Source: Varibaculum vaginae (GTDB taxonomy: Bacteria > Actinomycetota > Actinomycetes > Actinomycetales > Actinomycetaceae). From it: DNA of 64,000 bases. A model generated the notes under the pieces. The model did no database searches, was not told where the DNA came from, and saw only the letters and a program-made list of their open reading frames with translations. Where the stretch lies: contig NZ_UWNY01000001.1 of NCBI RefSeq assembly GCF_900604285.1, positions 1 to 64,000 on the forward strand, given 5' to 3'. This document shows, piece by piece, positions 34,930 to 43,967 of this stretch (positions are counted from its first letter, which is position 1; each line of letters opens with the position of its first letter). The position numbers and the translations under genes were made by a program.

Positions 34930-37071
34930 TTAGAAAACTGCTAACTCCCTAAGGATTTCAGAATCCAAAGCAGCCCGGCGACAACGCAGATCCGGTAAAT
35001 AGGCATTAATTTCTACGATTTCCCGGCGCGGATTTTCACATAGAATCGCTTTCAATTCCTCTATATCTTGGGCACGGCGATAATCCCAGCCAAGACCAGC
35101 TGCCAGGGCAGAGAGGTCGAAACGCTGTGGCGTCAAAAAGTAACGCTTAAATACATCCTGATTACTAGCAGCACCATGTTCAAGAGTCGCGAAAATGCGT
35201 CCTCCTCCATCATTAAGTACCATCACCTGTACGGTAGGCGCCTCCTCTAACTGACCACCGAGCAACCCGGTTAAATCGTGCAGGCAAGTCAAATCACCAG
35301 CAATCAACCTCACTGGATGGCCAGTTCCAGCAGCTAACCCCAAAGCGGTAGCAATATTCCCATCGATGCCAGAAAGCCCCCGATTCGCACAATAGGTAAT
35401 CCCCCGATCCCCGCGCGCGGCCAAATCAAAAGCGCGAATCGTGTTCGAGGCGCCTAGCATGGTTAGCGGAGGTGCGCTGGCAGCGATTACTTTTTTCCCA
35501 TTCGGTTTGGCCAGCACGTTACTTGAACGACTAGCCTCCGGGACATAATCGCTACTGGCAATGTCCGACCTGAAAGATTTGCTGGGATCTTGGTAGGCCC
35601 ACTCCTCATAGACATCCTCGTAGATACGGGCGAGAGCGTAAGGATCTATCCCCATTTCCAGTTCACGCAGGTTGTCGCCGAGTTCTTGGGCACCTTCGGG
35701 AGAAGACATGCGGAGACGATGAGCGACTTCGTTCGCACCTTGTCCACATTCACCAGAGGTGGCAAAAATATGATTTTTCATGTGTCCAGAGAATCTACCC
35801 TGCACGTCAGTTACTACTTGCGGTGGGTCTCGGGGGTCGAGCGCAGCGTAGTTGGCATTTTGCCACACGGTGACCGCCCTCCCATCTACACAATTGCGGT
35901 AGGCGTGTTCGATTGCCTGCGCCACTTCACGCCAACGTTCCAGCCACCTCGGGCTAGACATTGCCGGAAATACCTTAACCACCTGCTCCGGGGTAGTATC
36001 GATATATTTTCCAGTGAGGTTAGTTACCGCTCCTAAACTAGGCAGTCGGTAAATCGGGATATCTTCCCGGGACAGCAGAGCGCTTACCGGACGCGATAAA
36101 GTTGCATGACCAGCTACAATCACCTGTTCAACTTCTTCAGCAAGAGCAGATAATACTTGCGGCGCATGTGCAATCTGCACCGGATTTCCAGGACTTAGAC
36201 ACACCGTCGGTTCCGCCAGTACCGGGAGTCCCCATTGCTGAGCCGCCTGCACCACCTGCGGCGGGCATTGATCAGCTAAGACCACCACCGTTTTGGCGGT
36301 CTTTTGGGGAGCCTCCCCTTTCTCCTCAGGAATGTCCAGCGTTTTTCGCGGACTTTCCAGGGAACTTACCATGGCAGCTTTACCAGAGGCCAGATCCTGT
36401 AGCTGGCTAGGAATCTGCCAGCAATTGTCGCTAACCAAAGGCGGCGTGAAACATAAATTCAGCTGTAGAGGACACAATTGCCCGCGTACTGTAGCCCCCG
36501 TACCCCAAGCCTCGTCTAAAGCAGTGTGAAGACTTTCTTTTACCGTACCCGGGTTATCCTCGCTGGCGTCAATATCTAGTGCCACCGGACAGGCATTCCC
36601 AAAAATTCCCATTTGCCAAGTAGTTTGATTTGCTCCGCCACCCCGAGCAGAACGGGGACGATCAGCGGTCAAAGCGACCAGGGGAATACCACAGTGGAAA
36701 GCTTCTAACATTCCCGCATGCAACTCGGCCACAGCCGTACCCGAAGTCACCACCAACCCTACCGGCCTATAGGCCGCGTCCTCGTCATGATAAATTCCGG
36801 ATTTGGCCAGTCCCAGGGCAAAGAAAGCTGCGGAACGTTCATCCAAACGAATATGGGTACGCACTATTCCTGCTTGTGCTAACGCCGCCACCGCATAGGT
36901 GAGCGGCGCGCAACGGGAACCGGGAGAAATCACGAAATCTCGCACTCCGGCGCGCACCAACTCGCTAACTGCCAGCCGCGCCAAGGCCGTGGCCGATTCA
37001 AGGTTCCCTTCGGATAGGTCCAAACTGTGAGCAACTTGGGAGGGATGACAGGAGCCAGAAACGTCACTCAC
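34930..37071 (-). CDS. menD: SEPHCHC synthase (menaquinone synthesis), long form
   Basis: A ThDP-dependent enzyme joining isochorismate and 2-oxoglutarate. The N-terminal pyrimidine-binding domain shows VRDFVISPGSRCAPLTYA and LDERSAAFFALG. The C-terminal ThDP domain shows RGLSGIDGNIATALGLA and the metal site GDLTCLHDLTGLLGG with VLNDGGGRIF. At 713 residues it is well over the usual 550-600. The extra length lies in a linker near 235-260 and an acidic segment near 460-520 (ELGDNLRELEMGIDPYALAR onward) before the ThDP domain. It overlaps menC by four bases (coupled). Confidence 0.93.
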   Translation of the reverse strand: MSDVSGSCHPSQVAHSLDLSEGNLESATALARLAVSELVRAGVRDFVISPGSRCAPLTYAVAALAQAGIVRTHIRLDERSAAFFALGLAKSGIYHDEDAAYRPVGLVVTSGTAVAELHAGMLEAFHCGIPLVALTADRPRSARGGGANQTTWQMGIFGNACPVALDIDASEDNPGTVKESLHTALDEAWGTGATVRGQLCPLQLNLCFTPPLVSDNCWQIPSQLQDLASGKAAMVSSLESPRKTLDIPEEKGEAPQKTAKTVVVLADQCPPQVVQAAQQWGLPVLAEPTVCLSPGNPVQIAHAPQVLSALAEEVEQVIVAGHATLSRPVSALLSREDIPIYRLPSLGAVTNLTGKYIDTTPEQVVKVFPAMSSPRWLERWREVAQAIEHAYRNCVDGRAVTVWQNANYAALDPRDPPQVVTDVQGRFSGHMKNHIFATSGECGQGANEVAHRLRMSSPEGAQELGDNLRELEMGIDPYALARIYEDVYEEWAYQDPSKSFRSDIASSDYVPEASRSSNVLAKPNGKKVIAASAPPLTMLGASNTIRAFDLAARGDRGITYCANRGLSGIDGNIATALGLAAGTGHPVRLIAGDLTCLHDLTGLLGGQLEEAPTVQVMVLNDGGGRIFATLEHGAASNQDVFKRYFLTPQRFDLSALAAGLGWDYRRAQDIEELKAILCENPRREIVEINAYLPDLRCRRAALDSEILRELAVF

Positions 37072-38150
37072 CGACTAGCTACCTCCGCCACGTCTCGCAC
37101 CCGTTGACTCCAACGTTCTACCAAATCACGGCGATCATCATTGTCGGGAGCACAAATTAAATCGGTGTTGATATCCACTTCCCGCACTTCTAATTGGCCT
37201 GCACGCACCTGCCAAGGTTGGCGAGAAACATCAGCTTTAAGCAGCTGACTGGTGGCCAGGCCACAGGCATGTGGCAGCTGCGCCATCGCGGCAGCAGCGC
37301 GCACCCCCAAACCGATACCCACCGCACTATCGACTGCGGAAGAAACCACCACATCCATGCCGCGGGCGTTAGCTTTCTTCGCCAAATCGATAACTGCTGA
37401 CACTCCTCCTAAGGGCTGAATTTTCACTATCATCACATCAGCACAACCTGCCGGTAGGTCTGCGAGCGGATCCGGAGAACGGCGAATCAGCTCATCGACC
37501 GCTAGCGGCACCGAAGTAGCTGCACGTAGCGCTAAAAGATCTTCCGCACTCTTGCAAGGCTGTTCCACATATTCCAGTCCCCCGGCGGCCTCGTCTAAGG
37601 CTGCGATTGCGTTCTTAGCTTCTGCGAGGTTCCACGCGCCATTAGCATCTACCCGAATCCGATAATCCTGCCCGAACTGTTTTTCTAGAGCGGCACGCAC
37701 GGCTTTAACTCGCTGAACGTCATCGGCGAGCACGGTTCCACGGTCTGCAACTTTGACTTTCGCGGTTCGACATCCGCCACTTTGTTCTACGATTTGCCCA
37801 GCACGGTTGGGGGAAACCACCGGAACCGTCACGTTCACGGGGACGCTGTCCCGTAGCGGTGCAGGCAACTCCTCGGTGAGGGCATTAACTGCTGACCAGA
37901 GCCAACGTTTGGATTCGTGTGGCCCATAATCCCAGAAGGGAGCAAACTCACCCCAACGGTTCCCCGAACGCAACAACACCCCCTCACGCACGATTATCCT
38001 ACGGAAACGGTTTACTAAAGGTAGGGAATAGACCAGAGCCTGATCAATTTCAATAGGGGGATACTCGGAATAATTAAATAGTTTACTAAGGTTGCTGACT
38101 TGTGAAGCCGGTACCTCAACTAGCATCGGGGTGCTGATGTTTCCTGCCAT
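37068..38150 (-). CDS. menC: o-Succinylbenzoate synthase
   Basis: An enolase-superfamily dehydratase that makes o-succinylbenzoate; 360 residues. The KxK base is in AKVKVADRG. Metal ligands follow in RVDANGAW (Asp), YVEQP (Glu) and AVDE (Asp). The second catalytic Lys is in IVKIQPLGG. The N-terminal capping domain is somewhat divergent. It is preceded by menB with a 117-base gap and coupled to menD downstream. Confidence 0.92.
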   Translation of the reverse strand: MAGNISTPMLVEVPASQVSNLSKLFNYSEYPPIEIDQALVYSLPLVNRFRRIIVREGVLLRSGNRWGEFAPFWDYGPHESKRWLWSAVNALTEELPAPLRDSVPVNVTVPVVSPNRAGQIVEQSGGCRTAKVKVADRGTVLADDVQRVKAVRAALEKQFGQDYRIRVDANGAWNLAEAKNAIAALDEAAGGLEYVEQPCKSAEDLLALRAATSVPLAVDELIRRSPDPLADLPAGCADVMIVKIQPLGGVSAVIDLAKKANARGMDVVVSSAVDSAVGIGLGVRAAAAMAQLPHACGLATSQLLKADVSRQPWQVRAGQLEVREVDINTDLICAPDNDDRRDLVERWSQRVRDVAEVASR

Positions 38151-38267
38151 TTCTTTCCCTTAAAACCTCTAGCTATCGTTCTAATTGTTGTAAACGATAA
38201 TTTTCGATTACCACTACCTATTTCAATCCACTTGCTTCTTATCTTGGGTCTTTCACCCTTGAAAAAT

Positions 38268-39359
38268 TTAATAGTAATAGGGGAAGTTTGACCAATCCGG
38301 TTCTCGGTGCTCCAAAAAGGCTCGCCGTCCCTCTTCAGCTTCATCGGTAGTGTACGCCAAACGAGTAGCCTCCCCGGCAAATAATTGCTGTCCCAGCAAA
38401 CCATCATCCGCCAAGTTAAACGCGTATTTTAGCATCCGGATAGCCTGTGGGGACTTGCGAGCAATAGTCAGCGCCCATTCCAGTGCGACGATTTCTAGTT
38501 TCTGGTGTGAAACTGCCGCATTAACCACCCCCCAATCTGCCGCCTGCTGAGCATCATAAGTGTTCGCTAGATAAAAGATTTGCCGCGCTCGTTTGTCTCC
38601 AACTTGCCGCGCTAACAGTGCCGATCCGTAACCCGCATCGAAGGAACCCACATTCGCATCAGTTTGTTTAAAACGGGCATGTTCTTTACTGGCCAACGCC
38701 AAATCGCAGACCACCACCAGGGAGTGCCCACCCCCGGCAGCCCAACCCGGAACTGCAGCAATTACTGGTTTAGGCATAGCTCGGATTAGACGCTGCACTT
38801 CCAGAATGTGCAAGCGTCCGGTGCGTGCCAAATCCAAGTTTTGGCGCCGCTGGGAAACTTCCGCGTCCGGGTCGGTCCCCTCCCGCTCGTACCGATAACC
38901 ATCCCGATCACGAATCCGCTGATCACCACCAGAACAAAAACTATAGCCCCCATCGGAATCGCTTGGACCGTTCCCGGTTAGGATTACCGCGGCCACATCG
39001 GCGGCACTGCGCGCATATTCCAGGCAAGCCAGCAGTTCATCTACGGTATGTGGGCGGAAAGCATTGCGAACCTGCGGCCGGTCGAAGGCAATCCGCAAAA
39101 CCGGAAGTTCATGCCCGCTTTCCCCGCGATCTGCCAGTTCGGTAGCCGCTAGTTGACTTAGTTCATAGCGATCCCGTCCCGGTTTATAGGGTTTTTCTTG
39201 CTCCTCCAATTCGAATGAGGACGCGGAAGGGGTAGCATCCGGATTACCCACTTTCGCCACTGCTCGATGAAAGGTCAGGTCGGTTAGCTTTTCAAAGCCG
39301 GGAACCGGAATCCACCGTTGCGCGTCGAAAGTATCAGAAACATATTCAAGCTGGCTCAT
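38268..39359 (-). CDS. menB: 1,4-Dihydroxy-2-naphthoyl-CoA synthase
   Basis: A crotonase-fold enzyme that closes the naphthoquinone ring; 363 residues, longer at the N terminus than E. coli MenB, as in other actinobacteria. The family signature FCSGGDQRIRDRDGY (about 143-157), the oxyanion-hole PGWAAGGGHSL and TDANVGSFDAGYG with the catalytic Asp are all present. The tail REPDWSNFPYYY is diagnostic for MenB. It is probably the first gene of a menB-menC-menD unit. Its upstream region is unusually rich in structure. Confidence 0.95.
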   Translation of the reverse strand: MSQLEYVSDTFDAQRWIPVPGFEKLTDLTFHRAVAKVGNPDATPSASSFELEEQEKPYKPGRDRYELSQLAATELADRGESGHELPVLRIAFDRPQVRNAFRPHTVDELLACLEYARSAADVAAVILTGNGPSDSDGGYSFCSGGDQRIRDRDGYRYEREGTDPDAEVSQRRQNLDLARTGRLHILEVQRLIRAMPKPVIAAVPGWAAGGGHSLVVVCDLALASKEHARFKQTDANVGSFDAGYGSALLARQVGDKRARQIFYLANTYDAQQAADWGVVNAAVSHQKLEIVALEWALTIARKSPQAIRMLKYAFNLADDGLLGQQLFAGEATRLAYTTDEAEEGRRAFLEHREPDWSNFPYYY

Positions 39360-39562
39360 ACCCCCAGCCTACCGCGCAAGCTGCTCTCCCAAGTTTTCCG
39401 CCAAGGCGTCCACTCAAGGCAACAAGTTTTCCCTCCCTTCTAAGCAGATTCATGTCATACCTCGATCCAGGTCTGGCTCGGTAAAAGCACTCCGGGTTCA
39501 GCGCGGGGGATCAGTTTCCCCCTGCAGTTTCCGCGCGAAGCCTAGGTTTTTCCTCCCGCCCA

Positions 39563-39600
39563 AAAAATCGGGCAAGGCTACAAAGCTTTGCCCGATTTTT
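39563..39600. terminator. Bidirectional intrinsic terminator in menB/menE divergent region
   Basis: A 13-bp stem, AAAAATCGGGCAA (39563-39575) with TTGCCCGATTTTT (39588-39600), with GCT/AGC pairing inside. There are T runs on both strands. It is upstream of both flanking genes, so it must end some other transcript or act as an attenuator for menB. Confidence 0.75.
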
Positions 39601-39671
39601 ACGCCCGCCTAGCCTATTCGGATAAAACCTAGGCTCCACGCTCGCTGGTACCACCTACCTCGGGTCGAGCT

Positions 39672-39740
39672 GTAAAAGATGCGAGAGGGGGCTTGAGCCG
39701 AGCGAAGCAAGGCTCACCGGGGTCCCCCGAGCGCTTTTAC
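39672..39740. ncRNA. Candidate structured RNA element
   Basis: Nested pairings: GTAAAAG (39672-39678) with CTTTTAC (39734-39740), GGGGG (39687-39691) with CCCCC (39724-39728), and TGAGCC (39694-39699) with GGCTCA (39711-39716). On the minus strand it would lie about 70 bases upstream of the terminator at 39600. It could be a leader element of menB, a small RNA or part of a palindromic mobile repeat. Confidence 0.4.
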
Positions 39741-39784
39741 GGCCCAACCCGCCCCCAGGAGAAAACCTAGCCCTTGCATTTAAA

Positions 39785-39812
39785 TTGGGAAGGCTGGGAG
39801 TGGCGATAGACT
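39785..39812 (+). promoter_or_regulatory. Candidate menE promoter
   Basis: TTGGGA (39785-39790), a 16-base spacer and TAGACT (39807-39812). It leaves a leader of about 25 bases with the GGAGG site at 39833-39837. Confidence 0.35.
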
Positions 39813-39843
39813 GGGCGGCGACGGTTATTTTCGGAGGTTGACT

Positions 39844-41397
39844 GTGCGCATTGTTCCCCCACCGAGCGCTAAGGCTCGAGAAGCCAGCGAAGTTTTAGCT
39901 CCTAAAACCGACAATAGCGGTAAAGAAGACCGGCTTGAAGAAGAAAAAGTCGCTCCGCAAATTATCTGGTTGCAAAGCGAAGTAGACGCAGATAAGGCAG
40001 CGGGACAAAACCTCAAAGATGCAGCCACGCTCCCGCGACCGCTTATTTTCCTGCCAGTATCCGATAATCCCGATAACGATACCTTATTTTTTAGCGCACT
40101 CCGCACGGCCCTCTGGCCGGATAAATTTATTTCCCTCCCTACCATCGATTTATCAGCGGTTGCCAAATCGGCAAAACCATATTTTGCGTTGCGGATCCTT
40201 GCCGATCACCAACCGATATTTTTCCCAGCACGTACCGACCAGCTCAATCTCTCATGGGCACGCCAACAGGCACAACGCTTACGTCGCCTACCTGACCAGA
40301 CAGGCTTTATTCTTTCAACCTCGGGATCTACCAAACCTGGAGGGCGCCTAGTTGGGATTTCTCTAGCGGCTTTACATGCCTCCCACCAGGCGACCGCGCA
40401 GCGTTTGGGGGGAACTGGTATTTGGGTGTCGGCGCTACCGCGGGATCATATCGCTGGTTTCCAAGTGATTGCCCGCGCTTACGCGGGGGGAACTGAACCA
40501 GTAACTATCGATATGACCGGCGGTTTCAAGCTTAGCCGCCTCCGGGAGGCGCTCCAGAGCATTTCCCCTACGAATTCCCCTGTTTACCTATCGTTAGTTC
40601 CCACCCAGCTTCGCCGCGCCCTCGCCGATCCAGAAACCCTCGCAATTCTACGGGTTTGCTCCGCAATTTTAGTGGGAGGAGCACGCATTTCACCTTCGCT
40701 ACTTGCTGCAGGGCGCGAGCAAGGACTAAGTCTAGTGACCACCTACGGCATGACCGAAACTTGCGGGGGGTGCATCTATGACGGTATTCCTTTACCGGGA
40801 GTCAAAGTTGCAGTTAATGAGGATAGGATTTGGCTCTCCACCCCCACTTTAATGAACGGATATTTGGAAGCAGAATCAGATTCAGAACTCCGCGAAATAT
40901 CAGGTACAACTTGGCTGGTTACTAATGATGCCGGCAAGATCGTCTTTGAGGACAAGGACGCGGGGGAAGCCACAGGGGTAACTATTGATTCAAGTACCCC
41001 CGCCCACCTAGAGGTGTTAGGGCGTCTCGATGAAACCATTATTTCTGGTGGGGAAAATATTTCGCTACCCCTGGTGATGCGGGCTGCAGAAGAGGCTGGA
41101 TTTGTGGGCATTGAGTTTTGCGGACTCCCCGATGATGAGTGGGGCCAAATCCTTTGCGCAGTATTTTCTGAGTCCTTACTCTCCAAGTCCAACCTGACCC
41201 CGGAAAACTTAAATCCCATCCATCTGGGGTCACAGCTGCGAGCAGCGTTGCGTGGGACTCTACCACCTTCCCATCTCCCCCGCGCGGTGGTGTTGCTCCC
41301 CTATTTCCCTATGCTGCCCAGCGGAAAACTCGACCGCCTCTCCCTGCAAGAATCTGCGCGCGTCCTCGATAGTCCAAACCGCACCTGGCGCAAATAA
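39844..41397 (+). CDS. menE: o-Succinylbenzoate-CoA ligase
   Basis: An ANL-superfamily adenylating enzyme that activates o-succinylbenzoate with CoA; 517 residues. P-loop ILSTSGSTKPGGRLVG, motif VTTYGMTETCGG, LEVLGRLDETIISGGENIS (hinge Asp) and a C-terminal SGKLDRL with the catalytic Lys are all present. The start is taken as GTG at 39844, because GGAGG (39833-39837) is six bases before it and directly abuts the alternative TTG at 39838. It is divergent from menB-menC-menD. menA, menG and menH are not in the window. Confidence 0.93.
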   Translation: MRIVPPPSAKAREASEVLAPKTDNSGKEDRLEEEKVAPQIIWLQSEVDADKAAGQNLKDAATLPRPLIFLPVSDNPDNDTLFFSALRTALWPDKFISLPTIDLSAVAKSAKPYFALRILADHQPIFFPARTDQLNLSWARQQAQRLRRLPDQTGFILSTSGSTKPGGRLVGISLAALHASHQATAQRLGGTGIWVSALPRDHIAGFQVIARAYAGGTEPVTIDMTGGFKLSRLREALQSISPTNSPVYLSLVPTQLRRALADPETLAILRVCSAILVGGARISPSLLAAGREQGLSLVTTYGMTETCGGCIYDGIPLPGVKVAVNEDRIWLSTPTLMNGYLEAESDSELREISGTTWLVTNDAGKIVFEDKDAGEATGVTIDSSTPAHLEVLGRLDETIISGGENISLPLVMRAAEEAGFVGIEFCGLPDDEWGQILCAVFSESLLSKSNLTPENLNPIHLGSQLRAALRGTLPPSHLPRAVVLLPYFPMLPSGKLDRLSLQESARVLDSPNRTWRK

Positions 41398-41400
41398 GAT

Positions 41401-41452
41401 GAGGCGGCGAGGAAAACCTCGCCGCCTCTAAAAAACATAGAACGTTTTTTAG
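41401..41452 (+). terminator. Tandem hairpins after menE
   Basis: A perfect 12-bp stem, GAGGCGGCGAGG / CCTCGCCGCCTC with an AAAA loop (41401-41428), is followed directly by CTAAAAAAC / GTTTTTTAG (41428-41436 with 41444-41452), whose second arm provides the T run. It could serve convergent transcripts from both sides. Confidence 0.65.
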
Positions 41453-41511
41453 TCTTTAACCCCTGACACTAGCGCACCGAATCCAGCGCCCAGCTACCAG
41501 AGCGATCCCAA

Positions 41512-41702
41512 TCATCGCCAACCGGGATCTCCTCCCGCGCAGGGATTAGATTCCTGATTTACGTTATTGCTTTGAGGTTGAGGGTTGCTGGGTTGCGAGT
41601 TTTGTTGTGGGGCAGGGGGATTGTAATTCTGAGTATTAGGCTGTTGCGCTGCCTGTTCCGCCGCTGCCTGTTCCGCTGCAGCTTTTTCTGCTGCCTTTTT
41701 TT
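41512..41702 (-). pseudogene. Shifted-frame 3' part of the lipoprotein gene
   Basis: The alternative frame from the A7 tract to the TGA at 41512-41514 continues the upstream residue pattern without a break: Ala/Glu/Lys repeats, then a PNTQNYNPPAPQQNSQ-type linker. The first-frame product does not. It is either a single-base loss, a slippery phase-variation tract or a sequencing error. Confidence 0.6.
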
Positions 41703-42338
41703 CTCCGCTGCAGCTTTTTCTGCTGCTTCCTTATAGGCTTGAGCTTTTTCTGCCGCCGCTTTTAGAGCCTTCTGAGATTCTAGAGTGTTGAACTTTTCGC
41801 CCTTCTTGGTTTCGCCCGCGAAATAAACCAAATCAGATTCAGCATCAAAGCGCAGTTCCGCTTTCTTTAGGGTTTTCAAAGTTTCCACCGGAAGCTGGTC
41901 AACCTCATGTTTTTCCTTTTGAGAAAAGCTGAGCGATAAATCAATAAGATGCCGATGGTTTACTTTTGCAGCCCCCGGATCACCATCTTTTTCTACCGCA
42001 TCTGCAGAATCTTTCAAGTACTTTGCGGGAATATTGAGTTCAGCAAGTTTTGTATTCTTAAACTCTGAAGCCTTCGAAAAATCTAGTTTAGAGAATTCAC
42101 CATCACCCGATTGCCTAATAGAAACTTCTTTAATAGCTTTACCGGTTTTGTTCCTTACCACAGTTTTAACTGAGCCTTTGCCGGTTTTTCCGATCACAAC
42201 ACTGGCAGCTGTTTCCTCCTGAGGAGCTTTTGCTTTTTGGGGAGCACTCGCGGAGCATCCGGTAAAAGCTAGCATCAGACCTAAAGCACTTAACAGCAAA
42301 ACAATTTTTTTCGCGCTATTTTTAAGCACAGACACCAT
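41559..42338 (-). CDS. Lipoprotein with coiled Ala/Glu/Lys tail, probably frameshifted at a homopolymer
   Basis: A secreted lipoprotein of 259 residues as read. The lipobox is LAFTGC (Cys about residue 28). A folded middle region (about 45-185) matches no family I recognise. Next is an Ala/Glu/Lys-rich helix (AAEKAQAYKEAAEKAAAEK). At a run of seven T (41696-41702; A7 in the mRNA) the reading switches to improbable Arg/Gln/Asn sequence and stops at 41559. One extra A restores the periodic AAEKAAAEQAAAEQ pattern, then a Pro/Gln/Asn-rich tail ending NPCAGGDPGWR at a stop at 41512. It lies 96 bases downstream of the AlgJ-like gene on the same strand, possibly in one operon. Confidence 0.75.
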   Translation of the reverse strand: MVSVLKNSAKKIVLLLSALGLMLAFTGCSASAPQKAKAPQEETAASVVIGKTGKGSVKTVVRNKTGKAIKEVSIRQSGDGEFSKLDFSKASEFKNTKLAELNIPAKYLKDSADAVEKDGDPGAAKVNHRHLIDLSLSFSQKEKHEVDQLPVETLKTLKKAELRFDAESDLVYFAGETKKGEKFNTLESQKALKAAAEKAQAYKEAAEKAAAEKKRQQKKLQRNRQRRNRQRNSLILRITIPLPHNKTRNPATLNLKAIT

Positions 42339-42434
42339 TTCTAGCCTTTCTGAACATAACTAAATTCAATTTTTAATTATCCAACATTTTCGGAAAGCAC
42401 GTTAAAGGCTCTCCCGAAGCGCCCTAGTTGGCTT

Positions 42435-43955
42435 CTACTTTCCTGTTATTGCCGCTATTTTCTTAGCCTGAGCACCATAGTCTTTGCTCACTGCATAAAT
42501 CTTGATATCCGCTCCTTTAGGAACTTCAGCTTCTGGAAGATAGAACCGATAACCATAGTCATTAACAATCCGGTGTGAATGATTAGTAACTGAGCGCCTG
42601 TATCCGCGATAATCTCGCACCTGAGCCCCCTGGAATTCGTTCCCCGGTATCGTTACTCTCGCAAATACTTCCACATCAGCTTGGCGTTGCCGGGCAGGAA
42701 TGGTTCCATCTATAACCTTAAATATCCCGTTTTTCGTCATACTAGCCTCACTGTTAGCAGCGGCATCAAGCAATCTATACGGCTTAAGGGTGCTCAGCGG
42801 ACTCGCCATTGCCGGCGGTTCCGTGGCGAAAAATGGAATCAGCCTTTCGGCTCGCTCAACCACCAATACGTCGGGTTTTAAGGAAAAAGCGTAGGTAGCG
42901 TCATAAGGAATCAGTTTGGAATAGTGGGCACTAGCAAAACTCGGGGAAAGTACCGGAACCAGTGAGTTCCCAAAAGAATCCCGAAACATGAAAAGATTCG
43001 CTTTCCCCCGCCCTCTTGTTTCAAAAAGATCGGCGGTGGTATCCGGTTTATCCCCGATGTATTTCCAGAGATTACCCTGGAAATCCTGTAGGTCGTTGAT
43101 TCCTTCTGCCCGCCAGTTCGGTTCTGTCAAAGTGGAAGTAGGATCCTGCATCCTCTCAATATCGCCTACAAATCCTTCCCCCCGTTTCCACCGCGGATTT
43201 TTAGCGAGGTTCTCAACCTGCAACTGGTTAAGCAGATAGTCGGCACCGATGTAGGCGCCTTTGTAATTCCAGTGGGTGTCGGTTTTTTGATAAAGGACTT
43301 CCTCACTATTTTTAAGTTTTTTAGTGAGATCCACGTAAGAAACCCCCAGGGCACCTAATCTGTTCTGCAGACGATTCAAGTTAGACTGCTTAAAATCTGC
43401 TGCCTGGTAACGACTGGGCATGAACTGCCCATATAGAGTGTTCTTATTGGGCGCTAACGCAACCGTAAACTTGATTCCCCGTGCCTGCGCCTGGCCACCT
43501 AAAATCTTCAGGTTAGTGGCAGCATTATCTATCCCCCGCGAAGATAATCGATTCACTCCCTGATAGTCGTTGAGGGAATCGGCATAGAATAAGTAACCAT
43601 CTTTACCGATAACCACTTGATTGGTCAGTGCAGACGAGAACAGGCTAGTTTTCAAAGTAGCGGCAACCCCAATTATGTCCCCTCTTAAGGGAAAAGTTTT
43701 CTCCAGATAGGTGCCTGCATCCTGTAAATAGTTGATATTTAGCTCGCCAGACGGCTTAGTTAACGAAGGCGTCGTTATTTTTGCTTCTTGAGAGGGCTCT
43801 TGCCATTTTTTAATGGGGAGCAGATGTGAGAGTGCGGGAGTCAGCATTAGGCATAAACCTAAGGTCACAAAGATTAGCATCAGGTTATTCTTGCCGCGTC
43901 TTGCTGGCGGGGTATTTCTTTTTTGAGGCGAACATTTGGACTCGTTCATCAGCAT
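42435..43955 (-). CDS. AlgJ/AlgX-like SGNH-type protein of surface polymer acylation
   Basis: A membrane-anchored extracytoplasmic protein of 506 residues with one N-terminal TM segment (about 25-47). The domain resembles the AlgX/AlgJ/DHHW acetyltransferase family. KTDTHWNYKGAYIGADYLL carries the Asp-x-His pair, MFRDSFGNSLVP carries the Ser of the GDS-like motif, and GKDGYLFY is also typical. Such proteins receive acyl groups exported by an MBOAT partner and transfer them to a glycan. The MBOAT gene lies immediately upstream (about 12 bases), which strongly supports this pairing. The C-terminal 120 residues form a beta-rich domain of unknown role. Confidence 0.85.
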   Translation of the reverse strand: MLMNESKCSPQKRNTPPARRGKNNLMLIFVTLGLCLMLTPALSHLLPIKKWQEPSQEAKITTPSLTKPSGELNINYLQDAGTYLEKTFPLRGDIIGVAATLKTSLFSSALTNQVVIGKDGYLFYADSLNDYQGVNRLSSRGIDNAATNLKILGGQAQARGIKFTVALAPNKNTLYGQFMPSRYQAADFKQSNLNRLQNRLGALGVSYVDLTKKLKNSEEVLYQKTDTHWNYKGAYIGADYLLNQLQVENLAKNPRWKRGEGFVGDIERMQDPTSTLTEPNWRAEGINDLQDFQGNLWKYIGDKPDTTADLFETRGRGKANLFMFRDSFGNSLVPVLSPSFASAHYSKLIPYDATYAFSLKPDVLVVERAERLIPFFATEPPAMASPLSTLKPYRLLDAAANSEASMTKNGIFKVIDGTIPARQRQADVEVFARVTIPGNEFQGAQVRDYRGYRRSVTNHSHRIVNDYGYRFYLPEAEVPKGADIKIYAVSKDYGAQAKKIAAITGK

Positions 43956-43967
43956 TTACTTCACCTC

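Larger units (their letters stand above)
39360..39843. other. menB/menE divergent intergenic region rich in inverted repeats
   Basis: About 480 bases, no coding signal. It holds the inverted repeat GCCTAGGTTTT (39540-39550) / AAAACCTAGGC (39624-39634) flanking an intrinsic terminator (39563-39600). A multi-stem structure (39672-39740) and a further AAAACCTAG (39762-39770) follow. A similar outer sequence, GTAAAAGC.CTC.GGG, is inverted at 39480 and 39741. The candidate menE promoter is at its right end. Confidence 0.6.
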
